In this document: one piece after another, positions 10,650 through 20,914 of the stretch
Layout of the letters: every line of letters starts with the position of its first letter
How positions within the stretch are numbered: the first letter of the stretch is position 1
Assembly: GCA_030435675.1 (NCBI GenBank)
Contig: CM059623.1
Span: 13,052,092-13,116,091 of the forward strand
Direction: 5' to 3'
DNA length: 64,000 nucleotides
DNA from: Steinernema hermaphroditum
Taxonomy: Eukaryota; Nematoda; Chromadorea; Rhabditida; Steinernematidae
Translations under genes and position numbers: made by a program
Notes under the pieces: generated by a model
What the model saw: the letters and a program-made list of their open reading frames with translations, nothing else
Told to the model about the DNA's origin: nothing
The model's database searches: none

Positions 10650-11515
10650 CCCCACGAGTCCGGACCAAGGCTGTGGAAGTCACGATTTTCAAGGTTTGGA
10701 GGTTTTTTTTTCGGTTTCAAGTCGAAAAATTGTCGTGACTCTCAGCACTTTAGAACGAAGTGCCTAAAAGACAGTCTGCAATCATTTGGATAAGGCGGCA
10801 AGGTTTCTGCAGACGTGCTTTGACTTTTCAGTGCACGTTTTGGCAAGATGCGTTCCATTGTGATGTCGGACATATCGAGTGATGTGTGCAAGAACGTGAC
10901 TAGTCTTTAGTTCGAATTTTCCTTAACTTGAAGAATTAGATTCTCTTCGGTTTGAGCAGGAACACACAAAAAGTGTACTAAGGTCAGATAATTTTAAAGC
11001 CGCTTCCTTTACACACGCCTTCACTTTCGTCAACATTTTGGAGAGTCATGGAGGAATCTGAGCAGATCAAAGCCTTCGTCGTGTTACCTAACGCATACGA
11101 TAATGTCGTCGTACGTGCGATGGGATGAAGGATGAAGTAGGTCATGCCTATAGGGTCGAATATGTCCATATTTCAAGAGGCAGATAGGCATCAGAAGAAC
11201 CGGGAAAACACAGTGTGATAGTTTTTGTTTCTGAAAACGAGCTAAACGTCTGGAATCAGTCGAAGACTGTCATATGATCTCACAACGCCTACTTCGATCA
11301 TCGCCTCATCCTAGCAGAGATCCCAAACCCGAGCCGATTAGCTCTGTGACGTGAAGGAAAGAAGCCGAGGGAAAGATATATGTATGTTTGCATTCAATTT
11401 GAGTTCGTATTGTATTTGAGGTAGTCGGCTGCAAGAACTTTATACTCGAGGCGGAGAAATGCAGAAAATGTAGATGTTAAAGGAAATTGGATGGTGAAGC
11501 TTCCGATGTGGGGGT
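10650..11515. other. Intergenic, nothing recognised
   Basis: No gene seen. A stretch around 10646-10745 (GAGTCCGGACCAAGGCTGTGG ... GTCGTGACTCTCAGC) could be another degraded hAT-like end, but no matching partner or target duplication was found. Confidence 0.4.
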
Positions 11516-11528
11516 TCAATCACTATCC

Positions 11529-12025
11529 CTAGTCCGATCCCTCGTCGGTAGAAGGGGCCTCGGTAAGGGGATCATCAGGTGTATCCGTGTGAGAGCTATC
11601 AGTTCCTGGAGCTTCCGTTGAGGCGTCCGTGTCAGGTGCGTCAGTAGCTGGGCCATCGGTTGCTGGAGCTTCTGTTTCGGGTTCGTCACTGGCTGGAGCG
11701 TCGGTTGCTGGAGCGTCAGTGACAGCTGACCCTCCACCGCCAGAACCTACTCTGACCTTCACATCGACTTTGACATCTACGTCGACGCCAACTGTGATCG
11801 GCCCATTCTTTCCATCGAAAAACTGAAATATAATACACGTTGAAACGCGGTGTTATGGACACATACGAATTCTACTGGATTCAAGCCATTGCCAAGTTCC
11901 AAAATGTCGTCTTGGGTGATCTTCAGTGAAGTGGGTTTCAGTAAATCCGGTTCAAAGTTTTCGACTCGCAAAGGCAGTGAGGATACAGTGTTGAACAGAT
12001 ACAAAAGTGCAAGCAGAATAGTCAT
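11529..12025 (-). CDS. Small secreted protein: Val/Asp/Lys core and mucin-like TDAP tail
   Basis: Two exons (12025-11867 and 11822-11529) give 150 residues. Exon 1, 53 codons, is a signal peptide (MTILLALLYLFNTVSSLP) plus pro-like region ending GLNPVEF. Exon 2 begins FFDGKNGPITVGV, continues with an alternating DVDVKVDVKVRV pattern likely to form an amphipathic beta-strand, then Gly-rich GSGGGGSAV, and about 65 residues of acidic Thr/Pro/Ala/Asp repeats (TDAPATDAPASDEPETEAP), a likely O-glycosylated stalk. It is paralogous to the genes at 12805-13173 and 14470-14845. Function unknown; no enzymatic motif. The exon 1 phase and length (159 nt) match those of two protease genes. Confidence 0.85.
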
Positions 12026-12049
12026 CGTCAGTGTCACACGAGAATCTGT

Positions 12050-12790
12050 CGAGAAACGGCTTTTATGGCAATCCACGGACGAAATGACATCAGTATTTAT
12101 ACACACAGATAAATAGTTCGTACGGCATTGACACAGAGCATGCACTTTTCTTTCAACCAAAACATTCCTGCCCGTTACACCGAGTTCATTCTCAAATCTG
12201 AGTCTTTTATAGCTCTGGTTATTCACACTGCGTGAGCGGCTTCCTCCCGTGACAGAGCAAACATTTGACAGCCAATGGCAATTGTGTGAAATGAGCTACC
12301 AACAGGGAACTGAGAATGTAATAAGGTGAATCCAACAGCAACTGCCCCGTACAACACAGCTGCATATTTAGTCATGTTAGATGCAGTTTTTGTGATTTTT
12401 GTTTCTCAATTGATCTCGTTTCATATGAAGCAACACGAACCTCTTTTAGTTCTTTCTTGTCCATGGTAGCTATGCCTGCTGCCTACTTGCTGTGTGCCTG
12501 CCAAGTCTAGAACCTAAGCGATCGGGAGCAACGACTTCGCTGATACACCCGTTGACAAAGCTCGAACTCGCCATCATCAACTCAAAATGAGCTTTTGTAT
12601 ATGCCACTACTCTATGCAAAGTGGATAATTATTCAAAGATTTTGAAGTAGCGTAATAAAATTTGTGCATCGCGTCGAAGTTTCTTTTTCGAAACGCCGTG
12701 TAGTGTTACAGATTTTTACAGATTTATATACATCACATATACTACACAATGATATTGATCTTATCAAGCATCTGAGTTTCTTAACGCTGC
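12050..12790. other. Intergenic, nothing recognised
   Basis: Upstream flank of the 11529 gene; contains a CAGATAAATAG GATA-like site near 12106 but no recognisable coding sequence. Confidence 0.45.
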
Positions 12791-12804
12791 TGTCCCTGGA
12801 ACTC

Positions 12805-13173
12805 CTAAAACTTAGTCGATTTATTCTTGATTAGGATCATAAACAACGATACCGATGGCGGAGCCTCGGTTGCCGGTGGACTTCCTCCGTCTGAACCACC
12901 TCCACCAACTTTCACCTTTACAGCAACTTTAACATCCACATCAACTTTCACATCGATGGGTCCATTCTTGCCATCCATAAACTAAAAAACTAGATCATTC
13001 TTAAAATCACCGAATTAAAGTACACCTACAAATTCCACAGGGTTCAATCCATCGGCCAATTTCAAAGCGTCCTCCTGGGTGATGTCTGCAGTGAGCGTTT
13101 GCTTCGACTTCGCATTCTGAAGAGGCAATGATGCCGCCAAGGCAAAAAGGGCGAACAGTGGAAGAATCGACAT
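12805..13173 (-). CDS. Small secreted protein with Val/Asp/Lys core
   Basis: Two exons (13173-13030 and 12981-12805) give 106 residues. The signal peptide is MSILPLFALFALAASLPLQ, similar to the protease leaders; an upstream in-frame ATG at 13203 would add ten residues and is less protease-like. Exon 1 ends GLNPVEF as in the 11529 gene, and exon 2 begins FMDGKNGPIDVKVDVDVKVA, then a Gly/Ser linker and a short PPATEAPPS stretch. The long acidic tail of its neighbour is reduced to one repeat, so it looks like a shortened paralogue. Function unknown. Confidence 0.82.
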
Positions 13174-13298
13174 GACTGCTGCTGAGACTATGAACAGAGT
13201 CATTTACCATTTATGTACTCGCATATGAAGTCACAGGGATTCTGCACTTTGTGTTGGCTTCAGCCAATGAATCAAAATAACAGGTAAGTACACTACAT

Positions 13299-13306
13299 TG
13301 ATAAGG
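13299..13306 (+). promoter_or_regulatory. GATA-type site upstream of the 12805 gene
   Basis: TGATAAGG, about 125 bp upstream of the start codon (the gene is on the minus strand). It matches the TGATAA core bound by intestinal GATA factors in nematodes. Confidence 0.45.
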
Positions 13307-13319
13307 AATGCTCTTTTAC

Positions 13320-14375
13320 TCAGTGCGTTAAGAGTGTATTCTTAGAGAAAACCAATATCTGTTTTGACAAAAATCCGCTAAAACGAACGCTGTATTTCGG
13401 CTATGGATATGCGCACATTTCTCGAAGTGATATTACCTAAATACGCAATTAGCTGACTGACTTTCCGAGCTACTTTCTCCGTGTTTTCCTGTTGCACTGA
13501 ACTTGATAACCGCGTTCCCACAGAAACATGTACTTACAAAAATTCGGTCGATTGGCAAAAATAAATTACTTCCTGGCAGACCAAATTTTTGATCCAGCTG
13601 CTGTTACCAGTGTTACAAAAAAAAATTTCACCTACACGCTTCTGAGAATGCCGTATGTGCTCGATAAATGTGGCCATAGAACTCATATATGCTACCTGAG
13701 TCCGATTTTTGTACTTTAACCATTAGCGATTACGAGATGTCCTTTTTGTTAGTTTTTTCGAGTGAAATCGAATTTTGACTTTTAATTTTTAACTACAGTC
13801 TCGTGCTTGATCATAAGTGCTTTTGTGTTCGTGCACTTGAGGTTGTACTTGTATGCGATATGGACCTTGATGCACAGTGGAATACAAACGATCCTCATCG
13901 ATTTCATGTGGTAACGTGAGGTGACGGAGCCATCCGTTTTTCGGTTATCCTCTTGAAGTTAGAAGTGACCGATGGCCTTTTGTGAGGGCAGTGCGTTGTA
14001 TTGGCCACCCGAAATGGAACAACTTACCACTTTGCAACTCCCACAATCGAATCACATGTGGAGTCGTTTTGCGCAAAAGTATGAGGCGGAAGTGCAGACA
14101 TTATGTGCCTGAAAACAATAACTACAGTAGTCGTATTAACGAAAATCCCCACGCTTTGATCTGACGGAAAAAAAGCTTGACATCATTTGGCTCCAATGTA
14201 TCACTTCCATGTACCTTTCTCTCATTCCTCACACATTACAGTAAGCCAGCCGCTAATCATTTCTCACACATTTATGCTTATTTGTGTGTGTAAAAGTGCC
14301 TTGAATGCTGTTCGTCTTCAAGCATTCGGCAAGTAGGCGAAAATAAAAGTGCAGCAGCCCATATGACATTTGAAC
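13320..14375. other. Intergenic, nothing recognised
   Basis: No domain, signal peptide or splice chain seen on either strand. Two short open frames (13528-13719 and 13982-14164) look like chance. Confidence 0.45.
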
Positions 14376-14387
14376 ACACTTCTTATC
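14341..14387 (+). promoter_or_regulatory. Putative promoter elements of the 14470 gene
   Basis: An AAATAAAAGTGCAG word, a variant of the shared AAAAGTGCAC element, begins at 14341. A GATA core on the minus strand (CTTATC) is at 14382-14387, about 85 bp before the ATG, with CTATAAAG closer to the start. Confidence 0.45.
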
Positions 14388-14469
14388 GCTGCCCTAAATG
14401 GTATCAGTCTAAACAGTGTTCACTCCTATAAAGTACGAACGCATCCTTTGGGACGATCAGTTTAGTCCA

Positions 14470-14845
14470 ATGTCGGTCCTACCCTTATTGTTCTGCTTGT
14501 TCGCCTCGACGTTTGCCCTTCCACTCCAGGCTGAAGATGCTAGGGCACCGCCTGGAAAGATCGCTCTGGATCCTGCTGCTAAAGAACAAATAGTAAAAAT
14601 GGTGAAGGGCCTAAGTCCTGTGAAAATGGTAACTGCTAATTGGTGAGCTGACCAAGAAAAAGTAATACTTAGTTCCTCGATGGTCCAATCAACGTAGGAG
14701 TCAAAGTTGCGGTTGATGTAAAGGTCGATGTAGAGGTAAATGACGAGAAAGCATCGGAATACGTAAGTCATCCAGTATGCGTCTTGTCTTAATGAGCTTT
14801 TTTCAGGTGCTTTCCAGATTGCCACAGCTGAAGAAATCGGACTGA
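14470..14845 (+). CDS. Small secreted protein with Val/Asp/Lys core
   Basis: Three exons (14470-14628, 14673-14762, 14807-14845) give 95 residues. The signal peptide MSVLPLLFCLFASTFALPLQ is nearly that of the 2918 protease (MGFLPLLFCLFCPALALPLQ). Exon 1 ends GLSPVKM, homologous to GLNPVEF of the two sister genes. Exon 2 begins FLDGPINVGVKVAVDVKVDV, the same alternating pattern. Instead of an acidic tail a short third exon ends in LSRLPQLKKSD. The exon 1 length (159 nt) equals that of the 11529 gene. Secreted, function unknown. Confidence 0.82.
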
Positions 14846-14879
14846 TTACCATGCACTGCTGTTCTTTTGTCACTGTACA

Positions 14880-15260
14880 TTTTGTTATAAGTATTTTTTT
14901 ATATGGAAGCGTGTATGTGAACCTCTTTGATAAATAGTGATATCTGACGTTTCATCTTCAGTGGACTGTGGCTTCAGGGAGCCTCGTTACTAGTAACATT
15001 ACCGATCAATCTGTACCAACTGATGTTGGACGCGGAATGCGACAATGCGAATGATTTTAAACTCAATGACGTCGATGGGTGACTGGGGTGCAGTTTCATG
15101 CATCCATAAGAGCTTATCTCTGAGGTGCAATGTTGGCACATGCGTCATCGGGGTATATCGTATAGCGAATTTCGAGTTTACGGCGTCCCGTAGTGATGGT
15201 TCGCGAGAGTTTAAAGAAGCACCAGATATGTGATGAGCGGCTTACCTAGCGTCTCGATCC
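14880..15260. other. Intergenic, nothing recognised
   Basis: No gene seen between the small-peptide gene and the repeat R1 copy. Confidence 0.45.
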
Positions 15261-15274
15261 TGCTGGCGTCATCT

Positions 15275-15410
15275 GGCTTCTTGTGGTGACGCGGGTGGAG
15301 TCGGGCTGTTGTGATGGTCTTCTTGACAAGACAGTGGAACTAGGCCTTCCAGGAAACGGGATTATGACCGGTAGGCTGAGCAGACCTTGTGCTTTTAGTG
15401 ATGCTTCATC
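15275..15410 (+). repeat. Dispersed repeat family R1, partial copy
   Basis: Carries the R1 signature: GGTGGAGTCGGGCTGTTGTG, then ATGGTCTTCTTGACAAGAC, then GGAACTAGGCCTTCCAGG. Other copies are at about 17500-17700, 36165-36400, 46430-46798, 55985-56250 (inverted), 56440-56570 (inverted) and 58740-58920. Confidence 0.65.
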
Positions 15411-15805
15411 TTTACGTGGCAATCCATATAGTCTAACAGCGATAATAATAATCATCATTGATGTCGCTTTACTATGGCACGAGCTTCTTGGCCACACGTT
15501 GAAACTACGGCATATATTCTGGGAGCCGGATAAATCGTATAGTAGCGCTTGCAATAGTTAACTTGCAGATATGCTGAACAAAGTGATGCAAAGTGACTGT
15601 GCACTAAGTTCGCCAAAGGCCTTCTAGTCGACGATGAATTTTGTTTTCATGATTAGCACTGATCTCGATCGAAAGTAGATGTATAATCCTTGAGTTTCAT
15701 ACCAAAGCCAAGCATTGATCAGCAAAGTCAATTGTGCGGTTCAGTTGTTTATCATATACAAAAATATACACGAGTTAAGTACACACTCAGCTGGACTTCT
15801 GTCAG

Positions 15806-16843
15806 CTACTTGCACTTAGCGGCTCCTTTGGTGGTCTCGTCGATGTATTTACAATAGTGCGAAATTCGAGTGAAGACAGAAGGGATTTTGTCTTGGTCAT
15901 GCTCCATGGCGCGGTCGTTCGGAATTCCGAAAGATGTGATGCCGATTTGGACAAGACGGCCAGGACGCACGATGTAAAGCGGTCCTCCGCTATCACCCTA
16001 AAGAATATTGTAAGAAGTGTGTTTCTTGTAAGCGTCATATACAGGTCCGACTCCCTTGTTCTTAGCTCCAGCACAGAGTTGTTCGCTCTTTCTCAATTTC
16101 GTAGTGGCGAAAGACCAGGCTTTGCTATAATGAATTCCGTTTCAACAATGCCAGAGTCCCTACTGACCTGCAGAATTCGAAGGGGAACAGAGTGACATCG
16201 ATGGCCAGGAGGTTGCGGCTATGTTCGGTTTTCGTTGTTCCGTTCTTGTCCTTCACAACTGAACAGCGTCTTATAGAGAGATAGCAACGTTGTGGGCCTA
16301 CATTTGTAGGTTCCAAAGCCGGCGATCACCGCACGGCGTTCCTTCACGTACTCCTCGTCGTTCTTGTAGATATTGGCCAGCTTCACGTTGCGATTGAGAG
16401 ACACAGCCGGGCTGAACTCAAGGATCGCGATGTCGTTGAGGTATTTTCTGTCGTTGCTATACTGCTGGTGGATGTTGATCTTGGTGACTTTTCTCCACTG
16501 AGCGTTGGTGACATTCTGGATATGAATGGAGCCGACCATGATCATGACTTTGTCTTTCATGTGGACGGCGCAGTGAGCAGCAGTGAGGACGTGATTCTTC
16601 GAGATGAGGGTTCCTCCACAGGTGTTTGGTTTGCCCCTGCTATCAATGAATGCCGTAAGTGCTTGCATTGGAAGGTCCCCCTGCTTAACAGGTTTTCCTC
16701 CGAAAATCTAAAAGCACATATTGAGTATTCATCGGACTATCGGCGCTTACCAGCTCTGAGGGGCCGACGTTAAGGATGTCGTGGTCGATGGGAAGTGCGA
16801 GAGCTGAGCTAAGAAGGCACAGGAGCATAGGAAGAACACCCAT
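15806..16843 (-). CDS. Secreted S1 serine protease, complete catalytic triad
   Basis: Five exons (16843-16751, 16707-16302, 16258-16168, 16124-16043, 15997-15806) give 287 residues. The signal peptide is MGVLPMLLCLLSSALALP and the pro-region is short. Exon 2 starts the mature enzyme with IFGGK, preceded by Leu. The triad is His76 (LTAAHC), Asp123 (LNDIAIL) and Ser227 (codon 15991-15989, GDSGGP). The residue at position 189 is Gly. It is the only active member of the same-strand array at 15.8-26.6 kb; its closest paralogue, 22978-24000, has the nucleophile changed to Asn. TATA-like TTTTATA at 16883-16889 and TGATAA at 16928-16933 lie upstream. Confidence 0.92.
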
Positions 16844-16882
16844 GACTAGAGCTGGATGAGGGTTCGAGTTAGATCGCTCTCT

Positions 16883-16933
16883 TTTTATATATCGACATCT
16901 ACTGTAGTTCTTATTATTTGCCAACCATGATAA
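16883..16933 (-). promoter_or_regulatory. TATA-like box and GATA site of the 15806 protease
   Basis: TTTTATA at 16883-16889 (about 40 bp upstream of the ATG) and TGATAA followed by AAGTACACA at 16928-16933 and on. Confidence 0.5.
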
Positions 16934-17224
16934 AAGTACACACTTGATCATATCAATTAAAACTGTTGACTCAAAGATTTAAAATTTAAGCGACTAGTAC
17001 TTTATGTACACCATGTGTTCGATGTTCTTCGGTACACAGATACTCTTAGATAACATTTATCTGTTACAAGAAAACATGCCGTTTTATTATGTGATTGTTC
17101 GCACTTCTTATCGGTGACTTTAGTTCTCTGGGTGACGTTTTCGCTTCTGTTACATTATAGGCGACATGAGAGGGCGCCTACGGACAAAGGTCTAACACCG
17201 TAGAGGTGTAGGAACTCGTTGTAT

Positions 17225-17830
17225 TGGGTTGATCCATGAAAAATGGCCGATGACGTAAACATCCTTTAACTTTAAAATATTTACTCCAAGGCATAGTCGT
17301 CGACTCCAATTCTCAGCACTCACTATTATTAACCGCTTGTCCATTGCATTCCTCTACAGGTCTTGTCCATTGTAGATATTGGAGATTCATTCTGTTTTGA
17401 TAATGATTTTTCTGGAACCTCGACATTGCGGGTTTACTTTCGCATTCGGAGACCATCCGAATGCGAAAGACCGCTAAAGACATACTTCTTGTGTTTTCGT
17501 GGGTTTTCTTGGAACTACGGCTCCTTGGTGTTCCAGGCCTTCTGGGAGCCGGCGCGATCATTGAGTCAATAACGACGATCAGGAACGACCGCTCACTCAC
17601 TTCATCCGGCGAACCTAAGCGAGACATAGCCGTAGTTCCAACGTTTTGCCAAGAAGACCGTCACTGCCGCCCGACCACCGGCGCCGCTACATGAAGCAGA
17701 AATACAACCCACTGCGATCCCGAAGTCCGTGGCGCAAGCCGAACCGAAGATGATTCTTCACTCCGTACCCCATCACCGTGCTTCGACTGGATTCAGCCTC
17801 TTCGACTCTGCGATGTAAAACTAACGGATC
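17225..17830. repeat. R1 repeat copies in head-to-head arrangement
   Basis: A forward R1 segment (GAACTACGGCTCCTTGGTGT ... GCGATCATTGAGTC, about 17511-17560) is followed by an inverted R1 segment (ATAGCCGTAGTTCCAACG ... AGAAGACCGTCACTGCCGCC, about 17625-17680). The left part, TGATCCATGAAAAATGGCCG at about 17230, recurs at 36485 next to another R1 copy, so that word may belong to the same element. Confidence 0.6.
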
Positions 17831-18138
17831 AATCGCCACTTTTCAATTAGACATCGTCCACTGCCGAAAAAAAGACGATAAGCGACGACTACGTGAAAAA
17901 CTGCTCTTCTTTGTGCTTTGTGAGACGGTATAAGCTGTCGATACAAAAGTACAAACTCGTGAAATTCGTAAAATAGGTGTAGTTCGTGTGATATTCTTGT
18001 GTGATTCTCCCTTCTAAAGATGAGTGCTTGCATTATTTATTGTTCAAGAAATTTTACAAATTCGGAGTTGTTTACATAAATTTAGGAAGTTTATAAAAAC
18101 ACCGGTGGGTAGGTTCAATAGATGACGTGCACCTTGCA

Positions 18139-19131
18139 TCACTTGCAGTTGGCCGCACCACCGGTAACGTTCTTGATCCATTTGCAATACCTCACAACGC
18201 TCGTGAAGACAAAATTCTTTTGTTCCTTCGGAGGGGGATAAGAGGCGACGCCAATCTGAATCAATCCACCAGCGCGGACGACAAAAAGAGGTCCACCATC
18301 ATCGCCCTAAATGGACGATTCAGACGACTTAGAAAGATCGTCGTGGAAGCTTACATCTTCAACTCCTCCTTTGTTTCCTTTGGCACACAACTGGTTGGCT
18401 GCGAACTTCTTATTGTAAGCTTTGCTGTAAATAATCATAAGAAGCGAAATATCAGAACCATTCACTACCTGCATTCGCTGGTTGGCGCGAAAAACAGTTG
18501 AGCGATTTTGAGATTTGGCGTGTGCCCGAATCCAGATACGACGACACTTGCTCCATTGGCGATACTAGAGATGTCACCAGCCAGCTGGACGATTCCAACA
18601 CTACGATCCTTTGGTTTGATGACCACCTCCTTTTCAAGCTCTACGATGGCGATGTCATTGTTGAGCGTGTTCTCGTTGAAATAAGGGTGGGCGATGATTT
18701 CCTTGACTTTTATGCGCTGACCATTTTCGACAATCTGGCTGTTCACCGATCCAACCAGGACCTGCACGTGTTGCTTCGCTTTGACGGCGCAATGAGCAGC
18801 AGTGAGAACATGCTTCTTCGAAATCAGAGAGCCTCCACACGACTCGGCTGGCCTTTGCTGTTGATGAACAAGAAGAGAGCATGATTGGGAACGTCTCCCG
18901 CCCGTGCAGCATGTCCTCCAGAAATCTAGGAAGTAAGAAAGTTCTCTGAATGTCTGTGGGTGGAATGCTCACAAATTCGGTGTCGGGCAGGTCAGCTTCA
19001 AGGGGATTGACAGTTGGACGAGAATGACGAGGATGGCGAGTGCGCCTGGGATGGCGAAAGTCGTCCTGCTCCTCGAAGGGAACGGCGACCGAAGAGGCGA
19101 TGAGAAGGAAGAGAAGGGGAAGAATACCCAT
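18139..19131 (-). pseudogene. S1 pseudoprotease gene (Ser to Asp), with a one-base frameshift
   Basis: Four exons are recognisable (19131-18973, 18925-18469, 18424-18355, 18306-18139). The leader is MGILPLLFLLIASSVAVPFE, followed by a pro-region FRHPRRTRHPRHSRPTVNPL that matches the repeat unit of the 28228 protein. Mature sequence would start ISGGH. In exon 2 one C is missing in the run encoding QPESCGG (about 18845-18848; CAGCCGAG instead of CAGCCCGAG in the paralogues), so exon 2 is 457 nt rather than 458 and the frame breaks. Downstream codons are otherwise well kept, with His in LTAAHC, Asp in NNDIAIV, and the nucleophile codon 18300-18298 encoding Asp (GDDGGP). The lesion is recent or an assembly error. 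Confidence 0.82.
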
Positions 19132-19166
19132 GGCTGGTAATGAATGGATTCTACGGATTCAAAGAC

Positions 19167-19276
19167 TTTTATACCCGAAAGTCAAATGTTTTCAAGTGTT
19201 AACATAAATGCACTTTTTGTTTTTATCGTTCATCCTGAGAGTTTCGAGTAAGATTAAGAGTCATCCTTCTTTATCA
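19167..19276 (-). promoter_or_regulatory. TATA-like box and GATA site upstream of the 18139 gene
   Basis: TTTTATA at 19167-19173, a GCACTTTTTGTTTTT word near 19211, and TTATCA (TGATAA on the coding strand) at 19271-19276. Confidence 0.45.
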
Positions 19277-19279
19277 GAT

Positions 19280-19940
19280 GTGCTCTTTTGTGTGCCATCG
19301 CCGTTCTATCAGCACTTTCCATGAAAACATCGCTTACGCAATCATATGATCTACGTGTGTTGAAACTATTGTATTTGTTGGATGTATTTTGACAATAGTT
19401 TCACAAGCGCATAGCAACCAAGAAGAAACGGGTCTCGCAAAGCACAGGTCTTTTAAAATCGCATTCCCTCCTGCCGAGTAATCCGAAGTCTGCGCTCGCA
19501 GAGGCTTTGCGCTCTCTGCCTCAGCCCTCAGCCGCTGCCTCTGAAGCATGGGATCTGGCACGGGATGAGCATGGACAGTTCAAGCATCTTGCCAGGAAGG
19601 TCAAAGTCCGCTCCTCCACAGGCTTCGATGATAGCTTGCCTCATTTCACTCATTGTGCTCCGCTCCTCCACTGGATTCAGCTTCGATGCTTATGTAAATG
19701 ATGCTTATGGGGTCGTCTTCGACTCCGATGCCGCTTCTGACGCCTAAGCCAGAGAGGAAGAAACGACTATGATGTGATACATATCCTTCAAATTGCTCTG
19801 TATGATGTCTTGTTCGGTATAAGTTTTGTACGGTGTAAGCCATCGATCTAGAGCATATAAAAACAACCTCTTGCTCATCAAAAAATCTATGGTGATATAC
19901 ATAGGCCAGTCAACAGTTCTTGTTGTTTTGGAATCGTTCA
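19280..19940. other. Intergenic, no gene seen
   Basis: Several open frames in this stretch (for example 19507-19747) lack recognisable features. The segment is Ser/Cys-codon rich in forward frames because of CTC/TCC words. Confidence 0.4.
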
Positions 19941-19949
19941 TGCAACCCC

Positions 19950-20560
19950 GCGAGCATAAAACGCTGCTTGTGGCTCAGTTGAAGGATAACGTCCTATGGA
20001 GGGAAGCCTGCACGTACTTATTCGTTGGAGATGTTACACGGAAGTGCTTACCGCTAAGAACGAAAAATTGTCCTCGTAAGATGTGTGTCAATGTAAAGTG
20101 CATGTTATTAGCAGTGGAACAACGAATTAACTTCCATATAAAACCCCAGGATCTTATCATTGACATATACCGATTGTCTCGTTTCGGGGTAGCGATTCAA
20201 TACATTTCTTGTTAGTGGATGAAGTCTTACAGTACAGTAAAATATCATGGTTAAAACAGCCCAGGAACAACAGAAAATCAGCTCCGATAAGACGAAATGA
20301 TCTTACACGGAATGGACACTGAAAAAACAAAAGTACATCAATATTGTTTTCGCGATTTTCATCAATACACTTTTCACTAAAACAGAGAACAGAAATTCTT
20401 TTTTTGGAGAACTTCCATATAAAAATTCAGGATCACATTGACCATGGTCTTTTATATCACTTGATGTCCAATCGAAGACAAGTAATACCTGCTATACGGT
20501 GTCCACTTTTGCGAATATGGCGTCGGATAAGTGCAGTCTGAAGTTTGGTACATAAGAACA
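19950..20560. repeat. Duplicated intergenic block, partner at 22.28-22.74 kb
   Basis: GAAGCCTGCACGTACTTATTC, ATGTGTGTCAATGTAAAGTG and TTAGTGGATGAAGTCTTACAG have closely spaced counterparts in the same order at about 22299-22545. This shows that the tandem array grew by duplication of gene plus flank. A third copy of the first part is inverted at about 48720-48910. Confidence 0.7.
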
Positions 20561-20914
20561 TTTCCCAGAACATTGATTGAAGCAGATAAGTAGCACATCA
20601 CAGTCGACTCACTTTAATTTTACGCTTCCGTTGATAAAGAGCTTATATAAACGTTGAGTATGCATCTCATTCTCGTATCACATATTGTGACTTAAGTCTT
20701 GCAGAGGCCAAGACAAGCCCAAGAAGACAAAACGAAAAATGGAGAAACGGTTCGCCTTACTCGTTATCAACCTCAAGCTGTTTGTCGTTTGCTCGCTTTT
20801 GCAGTTTTGTTATTTATTCATTAGGAAATTTTACTATTCGGACTTTTTAGCACAAATTTAGGAAGGTCAAATAAACGTTGATGTATAGGGTCAGTAGCTG
20901 ACGTGCACGTTGAA

